Positions 1 to 6,295 of a stretch of DNA of 6,295 nt are shown in pieces. Numbering within the stretch: the first letter of the stretch is position 1; each line of letters starts with the position of its first letter. Under the pieces are notes generated by a model. It was not told the DNA's origin and did not search any database. It saw only the letters and a list, made by a program, of their open reading frames with translations. A program made the translations under genes and the position numbers. The stretch is from Burkholderiales bacterium (GTDB taxonomy: Bacteria; Pseudomonadota; Gammaproteobacteria; Burkholderiales; Burkholderiaceae_C): positions 1-6,295 of the forward strand of contig JAABPT010000477.1 of assembly GCA_011391855.1 (NCBI GenBank). Direction: 5' to 3'.

Positions 1-1212
1 TGCCAGCGCGACGAGGTTCATCAGGATGGCCGAGCCGCCGTAGCTCATGAGCGGCAGCGTCAGCCCCTTCGTGGGCAGCACGCCCAGGTTGACACCCATG
101 TTGATGAACGCCTGGCAGCCGATCCAGATGCCGATGCCCTGGCACAGCAAGCCGGCGAAGACGCGGTCCAGCGCAATCGCCTGGCGGCCGATGGCGAAGA
201 GCCGCCGCGTGAGCCAGAAGAAGAGCACGATCACCGTGGCCACGCCCACGAGTCCCAGTTCCTCGCCGATCACCGCCAGCAGGAAGTCGGTGTGCGCCTC
301 GGGCAGGTAGTGCAGCTTCTCCACGCTGGCGCCCAGGCCCTGGCCGAAGATCTCGCCGCGGCCCAGGGCAATGAGCGAATGCGTGAGCTGGTAGCCCTTG
401 CCCTGCGCATATTTCGCGTTCCAGGGGTCCAGGTAGGCCAGGATGCGCTCGCGGCGCAGGTCGTCGAAGGCAATGATGAGCGCGAAAGTGCCGATCAGCA
501 CCAGTGCGATCAGGAAGAACATGCGCGCGTTGACGCCGCCCAGGAACAGGATGCCCATGGCGATGGTCGCGATCACGATGAAGGCCCCCATGTCGGGCTG
601 GCGCAGCAACAGCACGCCCACCACGAGAACCGCCACCGCCATGGGCCACACGGCGCGGAAGAAGTTCTCGCTCACGTTCATCTCGGGCGCGTTCATCTTG
701 CGCACCATGTAGCTGGCGGCGTACATGGCGATCGCCAGCTTGGCCAGTTCGCTGGGCTGGAAATTCATGATCCCCAGCGGGATCCAGCGCCGCGAGAAAT
801 TCACCACCTTGCCGATGAAAGGCACCAGCACCAGCACGAGCAGGATCAGCGCAATGACGAAGACCCAGGGTGCGTATTTCTCCCACACCGACATCGGCAC
901 CTGCACCGCCACCAGTGCCGCCACCAAGGCGATGGCCAGCGCCAGCAGGTGGCGCTGCAGGAAGAAGGTCTGCGTGTAGTTGGCGAACTTGGGGTTGTCG
1001 GGCAGCGCGACGGAGGCCGAATAGACCATCACCACGCCCAGCAGCACGAGCACGCCCACCACCGCCACCAGCGGCTGGTCGAAGGCCGACAGGCGCACCG
1101 GGCGGCTGCCGCCGATCTCGATGTTGTCGCGCACCGGCAGCGGGCCGGCGGTTTCGCGCCCGTCGCGGCGCCACGGCCACCACTGCGTCACGGCCGCCAG
1201 ACGCGCATTCAT
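1..1212 (-). CDS. ftsW: FtsW, septal peptidoglycan glycosyltransferase (3' end cut by window edge)
   Basis: FtsW is the SEDS-family inner-membrane enzyme that polymerises lipid II into glycan strands at the division septum, working with the class B penicillin-binding protein FtsI. I translated this frame directly: 404 sense codons run from ATG at 1212-1210 to the window edge without a stop. About 45 cytoplasmic residues precede a series of hydrophobic segments (roughly residues 46-66, 86-104, 113-133, 151-170, 186-225, 229-249, 310-335, 348-372 and 384-404). SEDS signatures seen are RRWIPLGIMNFQPSELAK (141-158), RQPDMGAF (204-211), LPEAHTDFLLAVIGEELG (303-320) and PTKGLTLPLMSYGGSA (380-395). 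Asp309 in HTDF matches the catalytic Asp of E. coli FtsW/RodA. E. coli FtsW has 414 residues, so only the end of the last helix and a short tail should be missing. The start overlaps the murD stop as ATGA, with a G-rich stretch (GGGGG, 1222-1218) as a weak ribosome binding site. RodA is the alternative, but dcw context and the family wording favour FtsW. Confidence 0.96.
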   Translation of the reverse strand, partial: MNARLAAVTQWWPWRRDGRETAGPLPVRDNIEIGGSRPVRLSAFDQPLVAVVGVLVLLGVVMVYSASVALPDNPKFANYTQTFFLQRHLLALAIALVAALVAVQVPMSVWEKYAPWVFVIALILLVLVLVPFIGKVVNFSRRWIPLGIMNFQPSELAKLAIAMYAASYMVRKMNAPEMNVSENFFRAVWPMAVAVLVVGVLLLRQPDMGAFIVIATIAMGILFLGGVNARMFFLIALVLIGTFALIIAFDDLRRERILAYLDPWNAKYAQGKGYQLTHSLIALGRGEIFGQGLGASVEKLHYLPEAHTDFLLAVIGEELGLVGVATVIVLFFWLTRRLFAIGRQAIALDRVFAGLLCQGIGIWIGCQAFINMGVNLGVLPTKGLTLPLMSYGGSAILMNLVALA

Positions 1213-2798
1213 GCCTGCCCCCGCTCGTGCGCCAGTGCCTGCACGGCTTGCACGAAGACCTCGGCGCGGTGGCCGTAATTGCGGAACATGTCCAGGCTGG
1301 CACAGGCCGGGCTCAGCAGCACGGCGTCGCCCGGGCGGGCCTGCTCGAAGCACCAGGCCACTGCGGCCTGCAGCGTGGCGTGGCGCTGGAAGGGCACGCC
1401 TTCGATGACGGCCTCGACGGCCGCCGCGTCGCGGCCGAGCGTGGCCACGGCGCGCGCATGCCGCGCCAGCGGCGCGGTCAGCGGCGCGAAGTCCTGCCCT
1501 TTGCCGTCGCCGCCCAGGATCACCACCAGCTTGGCTGGTGCCTTGTCGGCACCCAGGCCGTCGAGTGCCGCCACCGTGGCGCCGACATTGGTGCCCTTGC
1601 TGTCGTCGTAGGCCTCCACGTCGCCCAGCGTGGCCACCCACTGCACGCGGTGCGGTTCGCCGGCGTATTCGCGCAGGCCGTGCAGCATGGGTGCCAGCGG
1701 GCAGCCGATGGCGCTGGCCAGCGCCAGCGCGGCCAACGCATTGGCGGCGTTGTGGCGGCCGCGCACGCGCAGCGCATCGGCGGGCATCAGGCGTTGCAGG
1801 TGGATGTCCTCGGGCTCGTCGGCCGCACCGCGGCGCGGCCGTTTCACCGTCTCGTCGGGCGGCAGGGCGCGCACCAGCCAGGCCATGCCGTTCTCGACCA
1901 CCAGGCCGAAATCGCCTGGCCGGCCCGGCGCTTCCAGCCCGAAGCGCAGCACGCTGCGCTCGACGGGCTTGCCCTTGGCCTTGGCACCCTTCACGGGCAG
2001 CGGCGCCGGCACCATGGCCATGACCAGCGCGTCGTCGGCATTGACCACCATCACCGCGCGGCTGCCGAAGATGCGCGCCTTGGCCGCGGCATAGGCGGCC
2101 ATCGAACCGTGCCAGTCCAGGTGGTCCTGCGTCACGTTCAGGACCGCTGCGGCGTCGGGTTCGAAACCGCGAACGCCACTGCCGCCGCCTTCGAGTTGGA
2201 AGCTGGAAAGCTCCAGCACCCACACCGCGGGCAGGTCGTCCAGCCGCGTGGCCAGCGTGTCCAGCAGCGTGGGGCCGATATTGCCGGCGGCGACCACGCT
2301 GCGGCCGGCGCGTTCGACCAGCAGCGCCGTCATCGCGGTGGTGGTGGTCTTGCCATTGGTGCCGGTGATGGCCAGCAGCTTCGGCTGGTAGCCGCGCTCG
2401 CCCTGCAGGTCCGCCAGCGCGCGCGCGAAGAGGTCGAGTTCACCCAGCACGGCGATGCCGGCCGCGCGGGCCGCTTCGAGCATCGGAGCAATGAGCGGGT
2501 CGTGCGGCGACAGGCCGGGGCTCTTCAGAATCAGCCGGAAGTGGCCCCTCGATTCGGTGTCTTCACTCCCTCTCCCGCTGGCACCCTCACCCCCGCCCAC
2601 TCCCGCCAGCGGGAGAGGGAGCAAGGCAATACGGCGGGCGGTGGGCACCTCGGCTTGCAGGGCTGCAGCCTGCGGCGGGTTCTCGCGCGAGTCCCAGACC
2701 GTGACCTCCGCACCGAAGCGCGCGCACCAGCGCGCCATGGCCAGGCCGCTGTCGCCGAGGCCGAGGACGAGAACGGGGGTGTCGCGCAGGAAGTTCAC
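1209..2798 (-). CDS. murD: MurD, UDP-N-acetylmuramoyl-L-alanine--D-glutamate ligase
   Basis: MurD is the cytoplasmic ATP-dependent ligase adding D-glutamate to UDP-MurNAc-L-Ala. The N-terminal UDP-binding domain shows VLVLGLGDSGLA (9-20) and KSPGLSP (92-98). The central ATPase domain has the P-loop GTNGKTT (146-152), LELSSFQLE (195-203), NVTQDHLDWH (221-230) and Lys240 in AYAAAK, the position carbamylated in Mur ligases. The C-terminal domain has RGRHNAANALAA (347-358), DDSKGTNVGAT (398-408), LGGDGKGQDF (428-437) and SPACASLDMFRNY (496-508). The chosen start is GTG at 2798-2796: it lies 7 nt after the mraY stop, puts the Gly motif at the usual distance from the N terminus, and is preceded by GGTGAG (2810-2805), which matches the anti-Shine-Dalgarno with a 6-nt spacer. 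At 529 residues it is much longer than E. coli MurD (438). The excess is mainly a palindromic-repeat insert at residues 60-78 and a charged segment at about 263-340 that I recall from related Comamonadaceae. Catalytic residues are intact, so I expect a working enzyme. Confidence 0.96.
   Translation of the reverse strand: MNFLRDTPVLVLGLGDSGLAMARWCARFGAEVTVWDSRENPPQAAALQAEVPTARRIALLPLPLAGVGGGEGASGRGSEDTESRGHFRLILKSPGLSPHDPLIAPMLEAARAAGIAVLGELDLFARALADLQGERGYQPKLLAITGTNGKTTTTAMTALLVERAGRSVVAAGNIGPTLLDTLATRLDDLPAVWVLELSSFQLEGGGSGVRGFEPDAAAVLNVTQDHLDWHGSMAAYAAAKARIFGSRAVMVVNADDALVMAMVPAPLPVKGAKAKGKPVERSVLRFGLEAPGRPGDFGLVVENGMAWLVRALPPDETVKRPRRGAADEPEDIHLQRLMPADALRVRGRHNAANALAALALASAIGCPLAPMLHGLREYAGEPHRVQWVATLGDVEAYDDSKGTNVGATVAALDGLGADKAPAKLVVILGGDGKGQDFAPLTAPLARHARAVATLGRDAAAVEAVIEGVPFQRHATLQAAVAWCFEQARPGDAVLLSPACASLDMFRNYGHRAEVFVQAVQALAHERGQA
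2566..2621 (-). repeat. Palindromic repeat element inside murD, translated in frame
   Basis: The arms CTCCCTCTCCCGCTGGC (plus 2566-2582) and GCCAGCGGGAGAGGGAG (plus 2605-2621) are perfect 17-bp reverse complements around a 22-nt C-rich spacer (2583-2604). The part 2583-2621, with CACCCTCACCCC followed by a CTCCCGCCAGCGGGAG core, resembles a short palindromic repeat that I recall as frequent between genes in Burkholderiales and other Proteobacteria. The 2566-2582 arm looks like an extra inverted half. Each arm core is itself nearly self-complementary, so alternative hairpins are possible. On the minus strand the element encodes MurD residues 60-78, with no stop or frameshift. No transposase or target duplication is seen. 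Membership of a named repeat family cannot be settled from this window. Confidence 0.85.
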
Positions 2799-2805
2799 TT
2801 TGCGC

Positions 2806-3987
2806 TCACCGCAGCTTCAGGCTGGCCAGGCCCACCAGGCACAGCAGCATGGTGATGATCCAGAAGCGCACCACCACCTGCGTTTCGGCCCAGCCCTTCT
2901 TCTCGAAGTGGTGGTGCAGCGGCGCCATCAGGAAGATGCGCCGGCCCCTGCCGAAGCGCTTCTTCGTGTACTTGAACCAGGCGACCTGAATCATCACGCT
3001 CAGCGCCTCGGCCACGAAGACGCCGCCCATGATGCCGAGCACGATCTCCTGCCGCGTGATGACGGCGATGGTGCCCAGGGCGCCGCCCAGCGACAGCGCG
3101 CCCACGTCGCCCATGAACACCTGCGCCGGCTTGGTGTTGAACCACAGGAAGGCCAGCCCGGCGCCGGCCATGGCCGAGCAGAACACCAGCAGTTCGCCCG
3201 CGCCGGGGATGTGCGGAAACAGCAGGTAGCGCGAGAACACCGCGTTGCCGGTGACGTAGGCAAACACGCCCAGCGCCGAGCCCACCAGCACCACGGGCAT
3301 GATGGCCAGTCCGTCGAGCCCGTCGGTGAAATTCACCGCATTGCTGGCACCGACGATGACGAACCAGGTGAGGATGATGAAGCCGTACACGCCCAGCGGG
3401 TAGCTGATGCTCTTGAAGAAGGGCACCATGAGGTCGGCACGCGGCGGCAGTTCGGTGGAGAAGCCGCTCGTCACCCAGCGCAGGAAGAGCTCCAGCACGC
3501 GCACGTTCGAGGTCTCGGCCACACTGAACACCAGGTACAGCGCGGCCACCACGCCGATCAGGCTCTGCCAGAGAAATTTCTCGCGCGAGCGCATGCCTTC
3601 CGGGTCCTTGCGCACGACCTTGCGCCAGTCGTCGACCCAGCCGATAGCGCCGAAGCCGAAGGTCACCAGCATCACCACCCAGACGAAGCGGTTGGTCCAG
3701 TCGAACCACAGCAGCGTGGAGACACCGATGCCGATGAGCACCAGCACGCCGCCCATGGTGGGCGTGTTGCGCTTTTCCAGGTGCGCCTGCACGCCGTATT
3801 CGCGGATCGGCTGGCCGATCTTCATTTCGGTGAGGCGGCGGATGACCCAGGGCCCGAAGGCCAGGCCGATGAGCAGCGAGGTCAGCGCCGCCAGCACGGC
3901 GCGAAAGGTGAGGTACTGGAAGACGCGCAGGAAGCCCAGGTCTTCCGGGTACAGCGCCAGCAGCCACTGCGTCAGGCTCAGCAGCAT
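2806..3987 (-). CDS. mraY: MraY, phospho-N-acetylmuramoyl-pentapeptide-transferase
   Basis: MraY is the integral inner-membrane enzyme that transfers phospho-MurNAc-pentapeptide from the UDP precursor to undecaprenyl phosphate, giving lipid I and UMP. The 393-residue product is hydrophobic, with about ten predicted membrane segments. Family signatures include KRNTPTMGG (72-80), VDDWRKVVRKD (118-128, with the Mg-binding Asp pair 119/120), NAVNFTDGLDGLA (216-228), AQVFMGDVGALSLGGALG (288-305, with catalytic-site Asp294) and APLHHHFEKKGW (355-366). It is about 33 residues longer than the 360-residue E. coli protein. Most of the excess is in a loop around residues 155-190, which I recall as usual in betaproteobacterial MraY. 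ATG at 3987-3985 follows a clear GGAGG (3996-3992) with a short 4-nt spacer. The stop lies 7 nt before murD and 57 nt separate the gene from murF upstream. Confidence 0.97.
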   Translation of the reverse strand: MLLSLTQWLLALYPEDLGFLRVFQYLTFRAVLAALTSLLIGLAFGPWVIRRLTEMKIGQPIREYGVQAHLEKRNTPTMGGVLVLIGIGVSTLLWFDWTNRFVWVVMLVTFGFGAIGWVDDWRKVVRKDPEGMRSREKFLWQSLIGVVAALYLVFSVAETSNVRVLELFLRWVTSGFSTELPPRADLMVPFFKSISYPLGVYGFIILTWFVIVGASNAVNFTDGLDGLAIMPVVLVGSALGVFAYVTGNAVFSRYLLFPHIPGAGELLVFCSAMAGAGLAFLWFNTKPAQVFMGDVGALSLGGALGTIAVITRQEIVLGIMGGVFVAEALSVMIQVAWFKYTKKRFGRGRRIFLMAPLHHHFEKKGWAETQVVVRFWIITMLLCLVGLASLKLR

Positions 3988-4044
3988 GGCGCCTCCGGGT
4001 GCTCGTCAGGCCAAGCCGCATGGCACCTGCTGATGCACGGCGGG
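3988..4044 (-). other. 57-nt murF-mraY spacer
   Basis: This is the longest non-coding stretch in the window. Apart from the mraY ribosome binding site I see only a weak 5-bp inverted pair (GGTGC/GCACC) with a 20-nt loop and no T-run, so it does not look like a terminator. No promoter-like hexamers stand out. It is probably transcribed through as part of the operon. Confidence 0.6.
3992..3996 (-). promoter_or_regulatory. Ribosome binding site of mraY
   Basis: GGAGG on the minus strand, 4 nt before the mraY ATG. It is the clearest Shine-Dalgarno match in the window and fits mraY being the only gene here not directly coupled to the stop codon of its upstream neighbour. Confidence 0.7.
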
Positions 4045-5439
4045 CTAGACCCCATCGCCGGCCTCCCGTTCGTGCGCGGCTTTCAAAGCCTGCACCACCT
4101 GCTCCATTTTCATGAAGCGCGAGCCCTTGACCAGGATCGATGCCGCCACGGGCGCGCCTTCCAGCCGGTCGCCCAGCGCTGCCAGCAGCGCCGGTACGCT
4201 TTCGAAGTGCCGCTGGCCGCTGACATCGGCGCTGAGCGTGCCCGCCGTCCACACCTGTTCGATGCCACTGCGCCGCGCGTGCGCGCCCACCTCGGCGTGA
4301 AAGGCCGGGCCCTGCGCGCCGACCTCGCCCATGTCGCCCAGCACCAGCCAGCGCGGCGCCGGCAGCGAAGCCAGCACGTCGACGGCGGCCAGCACCGAAT
4401 CGGGGTTGGCGTTGTAGCTGTCGTCGACCAGCGTCACCGCTCGGCGGCCCAGGCGCAGCGCCAGCGTCTGCGAGCGCCCGGCCACCGGCAGGAAGCTGGC
4501 CAGTCCCTGCGCCACCGCCTCCAGCGGAGCACCGGCGGCCAGGGCGGCCGCGCTGGCGGCCAGTGCGTTGTGCAGGTTGTGGCGGCCGGCCTGGTACAGC
4601 GTGCTGCGCGCGCTGCCGACCGGCGTGTGCAGGGTGAGGTCCCAGCACGCGCTGGCCGGCTGCCAGGCGGCGCTGGCGGTCACGTCGGCCCGGCCTTCGG
4701 TGGCGAAGCTGATCACGCGGCGTGCGCCAGCGAGTTCGCGCCACAGCGGCGTGAAAGCATCGAAGGCCGGGATCACCACCGTGCCACCGGCGCCCAGGGC
4801 CTGGATGACGCTGCCGTTCTCGCGCGCCACGGCTTCCACGCTGGCCATGAATTCCTGGTGCTCGCGCTGCGCGTTGTTCACCAGCGCCACCGTGGGCGCG
4901 GCCAGCCGCGCCAGCCCCTTGATCTCGCCGGGGTGGTTCATGCCCAGTTCCAGCACCGCGGCGTGGTGCCAGGTCTCGCTGTCCTGGCGCAGCCGCAGCA
5001 GCGTGAGCGGCACGCCGATATGGTTGTTCAGGTTGCCGGCCGTGGCCAGCATGCCGTGGCCGTGCCAGGCCGCCAGCATGGACGCGATCATCTGCGTCAC
5101 CGTGGTCTTGCCGTTGCTGCCGGTCACCGCGATCAGCGGCAGATCGAATTGCGCGCGCCAGGCGGCGGCCAGTTGCTGCAGCGCCAGCAGCGTATCGGCC
5201 ACCTGCAGCCCCGGCATCGTTTCGCTCAAGCCCGATTCGGCCAGTGCGGCCACGGCGCCCGCTTCGCGCGCCTGCGCCAGGAAATCGTGGCCGTCGAAGC
5301 GTTCGCCGCGCAGCGCCACGAAGAGGTCGCCGTGGCGCAGGGTGCGCGTGTCGCTGTGCACGCGGTCGATGCGAATGCCGCCATCGCCGACCAGCACGCT
5401 GCCGGGCAGCAGAGCATGGGCCTCACCCAGCGTCATCAT
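4045..5439 (-). CDS. murF: MurF, UDP-MurNAc-tripeptide--D-alanyl-D-alanine ligase
   Basis: MurF is the last cytoplasmic Mur ligase, joining D-Ala-D-Ala to UDP-MurNAc-L-Ala-D-Glu-meso-DAP at the cost of ATP. The N-terminal domain carries VHSDTRTLRHGDLFVALRGE (27-46). The ATPase domain has the P-loop GSNGKTT (107-113), LELGMNHPGEI (163-173) and NNAQREHQEFM (188-198). The C-terminal domain has RHNLHNALAA (286-295), DDSYNANPDSVLAA (339-352), LGDMGEVG (367-374) and VKGSRFMKMEQ (437-447). At 464 residues it fits the family (E. coli 452). The frame stays open 144 nt further upstream into murE, but that extension is arginine-rich and unlike MurF. ATG at 5439-5437 is therefore chosen: it overlaps the murE stop in TGATG and lies 10 nt after AGGAG (5454-5450). 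The next codon is also ATG and cannot be excluded as the start. Confidence 0.96.
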   Translation of the reverse strand: MMTLGEAHALLPGSVLVGDGGIRIDRVHSDTRTLRHGDLFVALRGERFDGHDFLAQAREAGAVAALAESGLSETMPGLQVADTLLALQQLAAAWRAQFDLPLIAVTGSNGKTTVTQMIASMLAAWHGHGMLATAGNLNNHIGVPLTLLRLRQDSETWHHAAVLELGMNHPGEIKGLARLAAPTVALVNNAQREHQEFMASVEAVARENGSVIQALGAGGTVVIPAFDAFTPLWRELAGARRVISFATEGRADVTASAAWQPASACWDLTLHTPVGSARSTLYQAGRHNLHNALAASAAALAAGAPLEAVAQGLASFLPVAGRSQTLALRLGRRAVTLVDDSYNANPDSVLAAVDVLASLPAPRWLVLGDMGEVGAQGPAFHAEVGAHARRSGIEQVWTAGTLSADVSGQRHFESVPALLAALGDRLEGAPVAASILVKGSRFMKMEQVVQALKAAHEREAGDGV

Positions 5440-6295
5440 CACGACAGCGCTCCTGCGCGCCGGTTCAAGGCCAGGCGCGCTTCGTCGAGGTCGGAGAACG
5501 GACGCTTGATGCCGACCACGTCCTGGTAGTCCTCGTGGCCCTTGCCGGCGATCAGCACCACGTCGCCGGGAGCGGCACTGCACAAGGCGTGCGCGATCGC
5601 CTCGCGGCGGTCGACGATGGCGTCCACCTCGTCATGGCCGGGCACGCCGGCCAGGATCTGCGCCAGGATCGCCGCCGGCGGCTCGTGGCGCGGGTTGTCG
5701 CTGGTGATCACCACGCGGTCGGCGCCACGCGCGGCAATCGCGCCCATGAGCGGGCGTTTGGTGGCGTCGCGGTCGCCGCCGCAGCCGAACACGCACCACA
5801 GCCGCGTGCCCCGTGCTGCGGCCAGCGGACGCAGCGCGTGCAATACCTTTTCCAGGGCGTCGGGCGTGTGGGCGTAGTCGACGAGCACGTCGATGTCGCC
5901 GCCCGTCACGCGCTGCAGCCGGCCGGGCACGGGCGTGACGCGCGACGCCGCCGCCGCCGCGTCGGCCAGCGGCACGCCCAGGGCGCGCAGGGCGCCCATG
6001 ACGACGAGCAGGTTGCTGGCGTTGTAGTCGCCCACGAGCGTGCTCTGCACGGCTGCCGTTGCCGCGGCTTCGGTCACTGCGAAAGCCAGTCCACCTTCGC
6101 AGTACCCCAGGCCGCTGGCGGCCAGGCGTGCCGGGCCCAGCCGCGACACCGTCCACAGGTCCAGCCCCGCGCCGCGCAGGTCGTCGGCCAGCCTGGCGCC
6201 GTATTCGTCGTCGACGTTGATCACCGCCGCGCGCAGCCCGGGCCAGGCGAAGAGGCGGCGCTTGGCCGCCCAGTAGGCCGCCATGCCGGCGTGGT
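5439..6295 (-). CDS. murE: MurE, UDP-MurNAc-L-Ala-D-Glu--meso-diaminopimelate ligase (5' part beyond window)
   Basis: MurE adds the third stem-peptide residue to UDP-MurNAc-L-Ala-D-Glu in the cytoplasm. The visible 284 residues match E. coli MurE from about residue 211 to its end, so roughly 210 N-terminal residues, including the P-loop, lie outside. The frame is open to the right edge, where the codons for His-Ala-Gly precede Met at 6284, fitting the family DYHG.M motif. Lys encoded at 6263-6261 (AAK) matches the carbamylated lysine. Then come VGDYNASNLL (family GxxNxxNLL), PVPGRLQ, VDYAHTPDALEKVL, FGCGGDRDATKRPLMG and AGKGHEDYQ. The DNPR motif at 5699-5688 is the signature for meso-DAP rather than lysine as substrate, as expected in a Gram-negative. 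The TGA stop at 5441-5439 shares one base with the murF ATG. In some relatives murE and murF are reported as one fused gene; here they are clearly separate. Confidence 0.96.
   Translation of the reverse strand, partial: HAGMAAYWAAKRRLFAWPGLRAAVINVDDEYGARLADDLRGAGLDLWTVSRLGPARLAASGLGYCEGGLAFAVTEAAATAAVQSTLVGDYNASNLLVVMGALRALGVPLADAAAAASRVTPVPGRLQRVTGGDIDVLVDYAHTPDALEKVLHALRPLAAARGTRLWCVFGCGGDRDATKRPLMGAIAARGADRVVITSDNPRHEPPAAILAQILAGVPGHDEVDAIVDRREAIAHALCSAAPGDVVLIAGKGHEDYQDVVGIKRPFSDLDEARLALNRRAGALS
5450..5454 (-). promoter_or_regulatory. Ribosome binding site of murF, inside the murE 3' end
   Basis: AGGAG on the minus strand lies 10 nt before the first murF ATG and 13 nt before the second. 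The spacing favours the first ATG, the one overlapping the murE stop codon, and suggests translational coupling of murE and murF. Confidence 0.6.

Noticed and set aside
2566..2621. The murD palindrome as a transcription terminator or insertion sequence end
   Set aside because: No T-run follows the stem, it sits inside an intact essential gene, and no transposase or target duplication is visible.
870..2855. A 661-codon plus-strand open frame opposite murD
   Set aside because: Same codon-opposed register, here with murD; low-complexity composition and no domain. The same applies to the plus-strand frame at 292-1278 opposite ftsW.
3988..4044. Terminator or tiny leader peptide (GTG plus nine codons) in the murF-mraY spacer
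   Set aside because: The only inverted pair is 5 bp with a 20-nt loop and no T-run. The ten-codon frame has no clear ribosome binding site and is expected by chance.
2795..4744. A 649-codon minus-strand frame overlapping mraY and the 3' half of murF
   Set aside because: It is in another frame of genes identified by strong motifs, is Arg/Gly/Ala-rich, and has no family features.
2455..5529. A very long open frame (over 1000 codons) on the plus strand opposite murF, mraY and part of murD
   Set aside because: It lies codon-on-codon opposite murF and mraY, so its stops would need TTA, CTA or TCA sense codons, which such a GC-rich genome avoids. The product is rich in His, Gln, Arg and Ala with no recognisable domain. 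It is a shadow.
5440..5583. Possible N-terminal extension of MurF starting inside murE at 5583
   Set aside because: The 48 extra residues are Arg-rich and are the frame-shifted murE 3' end; the TGATG start with AGGAG upstream gives the family N terminus.
1..6295. CRISPR array, tRNA, rRNA, prophage, toxin-antitoxin or defence genes
   Set aside because: The window is filled by five core cell wall genes with gaps of at most 57 nt; no spaced direct repeats or RNA gene patterns were seen.

Overview
The window is part of a division and cell wall (dcw) gene cluster, read entirely on the minus strand. In transcription order it holds murE (its 5' part lies beyond the right edge), murF, mraY, murD and ftsW (its last codons lie beyond the left edge). 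Very high GC, strong third-position G/C bias, the gene order and the wording of the proteins (MurF NNAQREHQEFM, a long charged insert in MurD, a MraY of 393 residues, FtsW LPEAHTDFLLAVIGEE) point to a betaproteobacterium of the order Burkholderiales, most likely family Comamonadaceae. This placement is by recalled similarity, not by a search.

Layout from right to left: murE 6295-5439 (partial), murF 5439-4045, a 57-nt spacer, mraY 3987-2806, a 7-nt spacer, murD 2798-1209 (GTG start), ftsW 1212-1 (partial). murE/murF overlap by one base (TGATG) and murD/ftsW by four (ATGA). No promoter or terminator is visible and there is no gene-free stretch over 60 bases, so the whole window looks like the interior of one polycistronic, translationally coupled operon.

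The genes form a continuous pathway. MurE adds meso-diaminopimelate to UDP-MurNAc-L-Ala-D-Glu. MurF adds D-Ala-D-Ala. MraY moves phospho-MurNAc-pentapeptide onto undecaprenyl phosphate to make lipid I. MurD carries out the preceding D-Glu addition. FtsW polymerises the finished lipid II at the septum. All key motifs seen are intact.

The window is mostly ordinary core genome, and I do not see an undescribed multi-gene system. The one clear anomaly is a 56-bp palindromic repeat (perfect 17-bp arms) embedded in frame in the N-terminal domain of the essential murD gene. It is translated into a Gly/Pro-rich segment that interrupts the family pattern.
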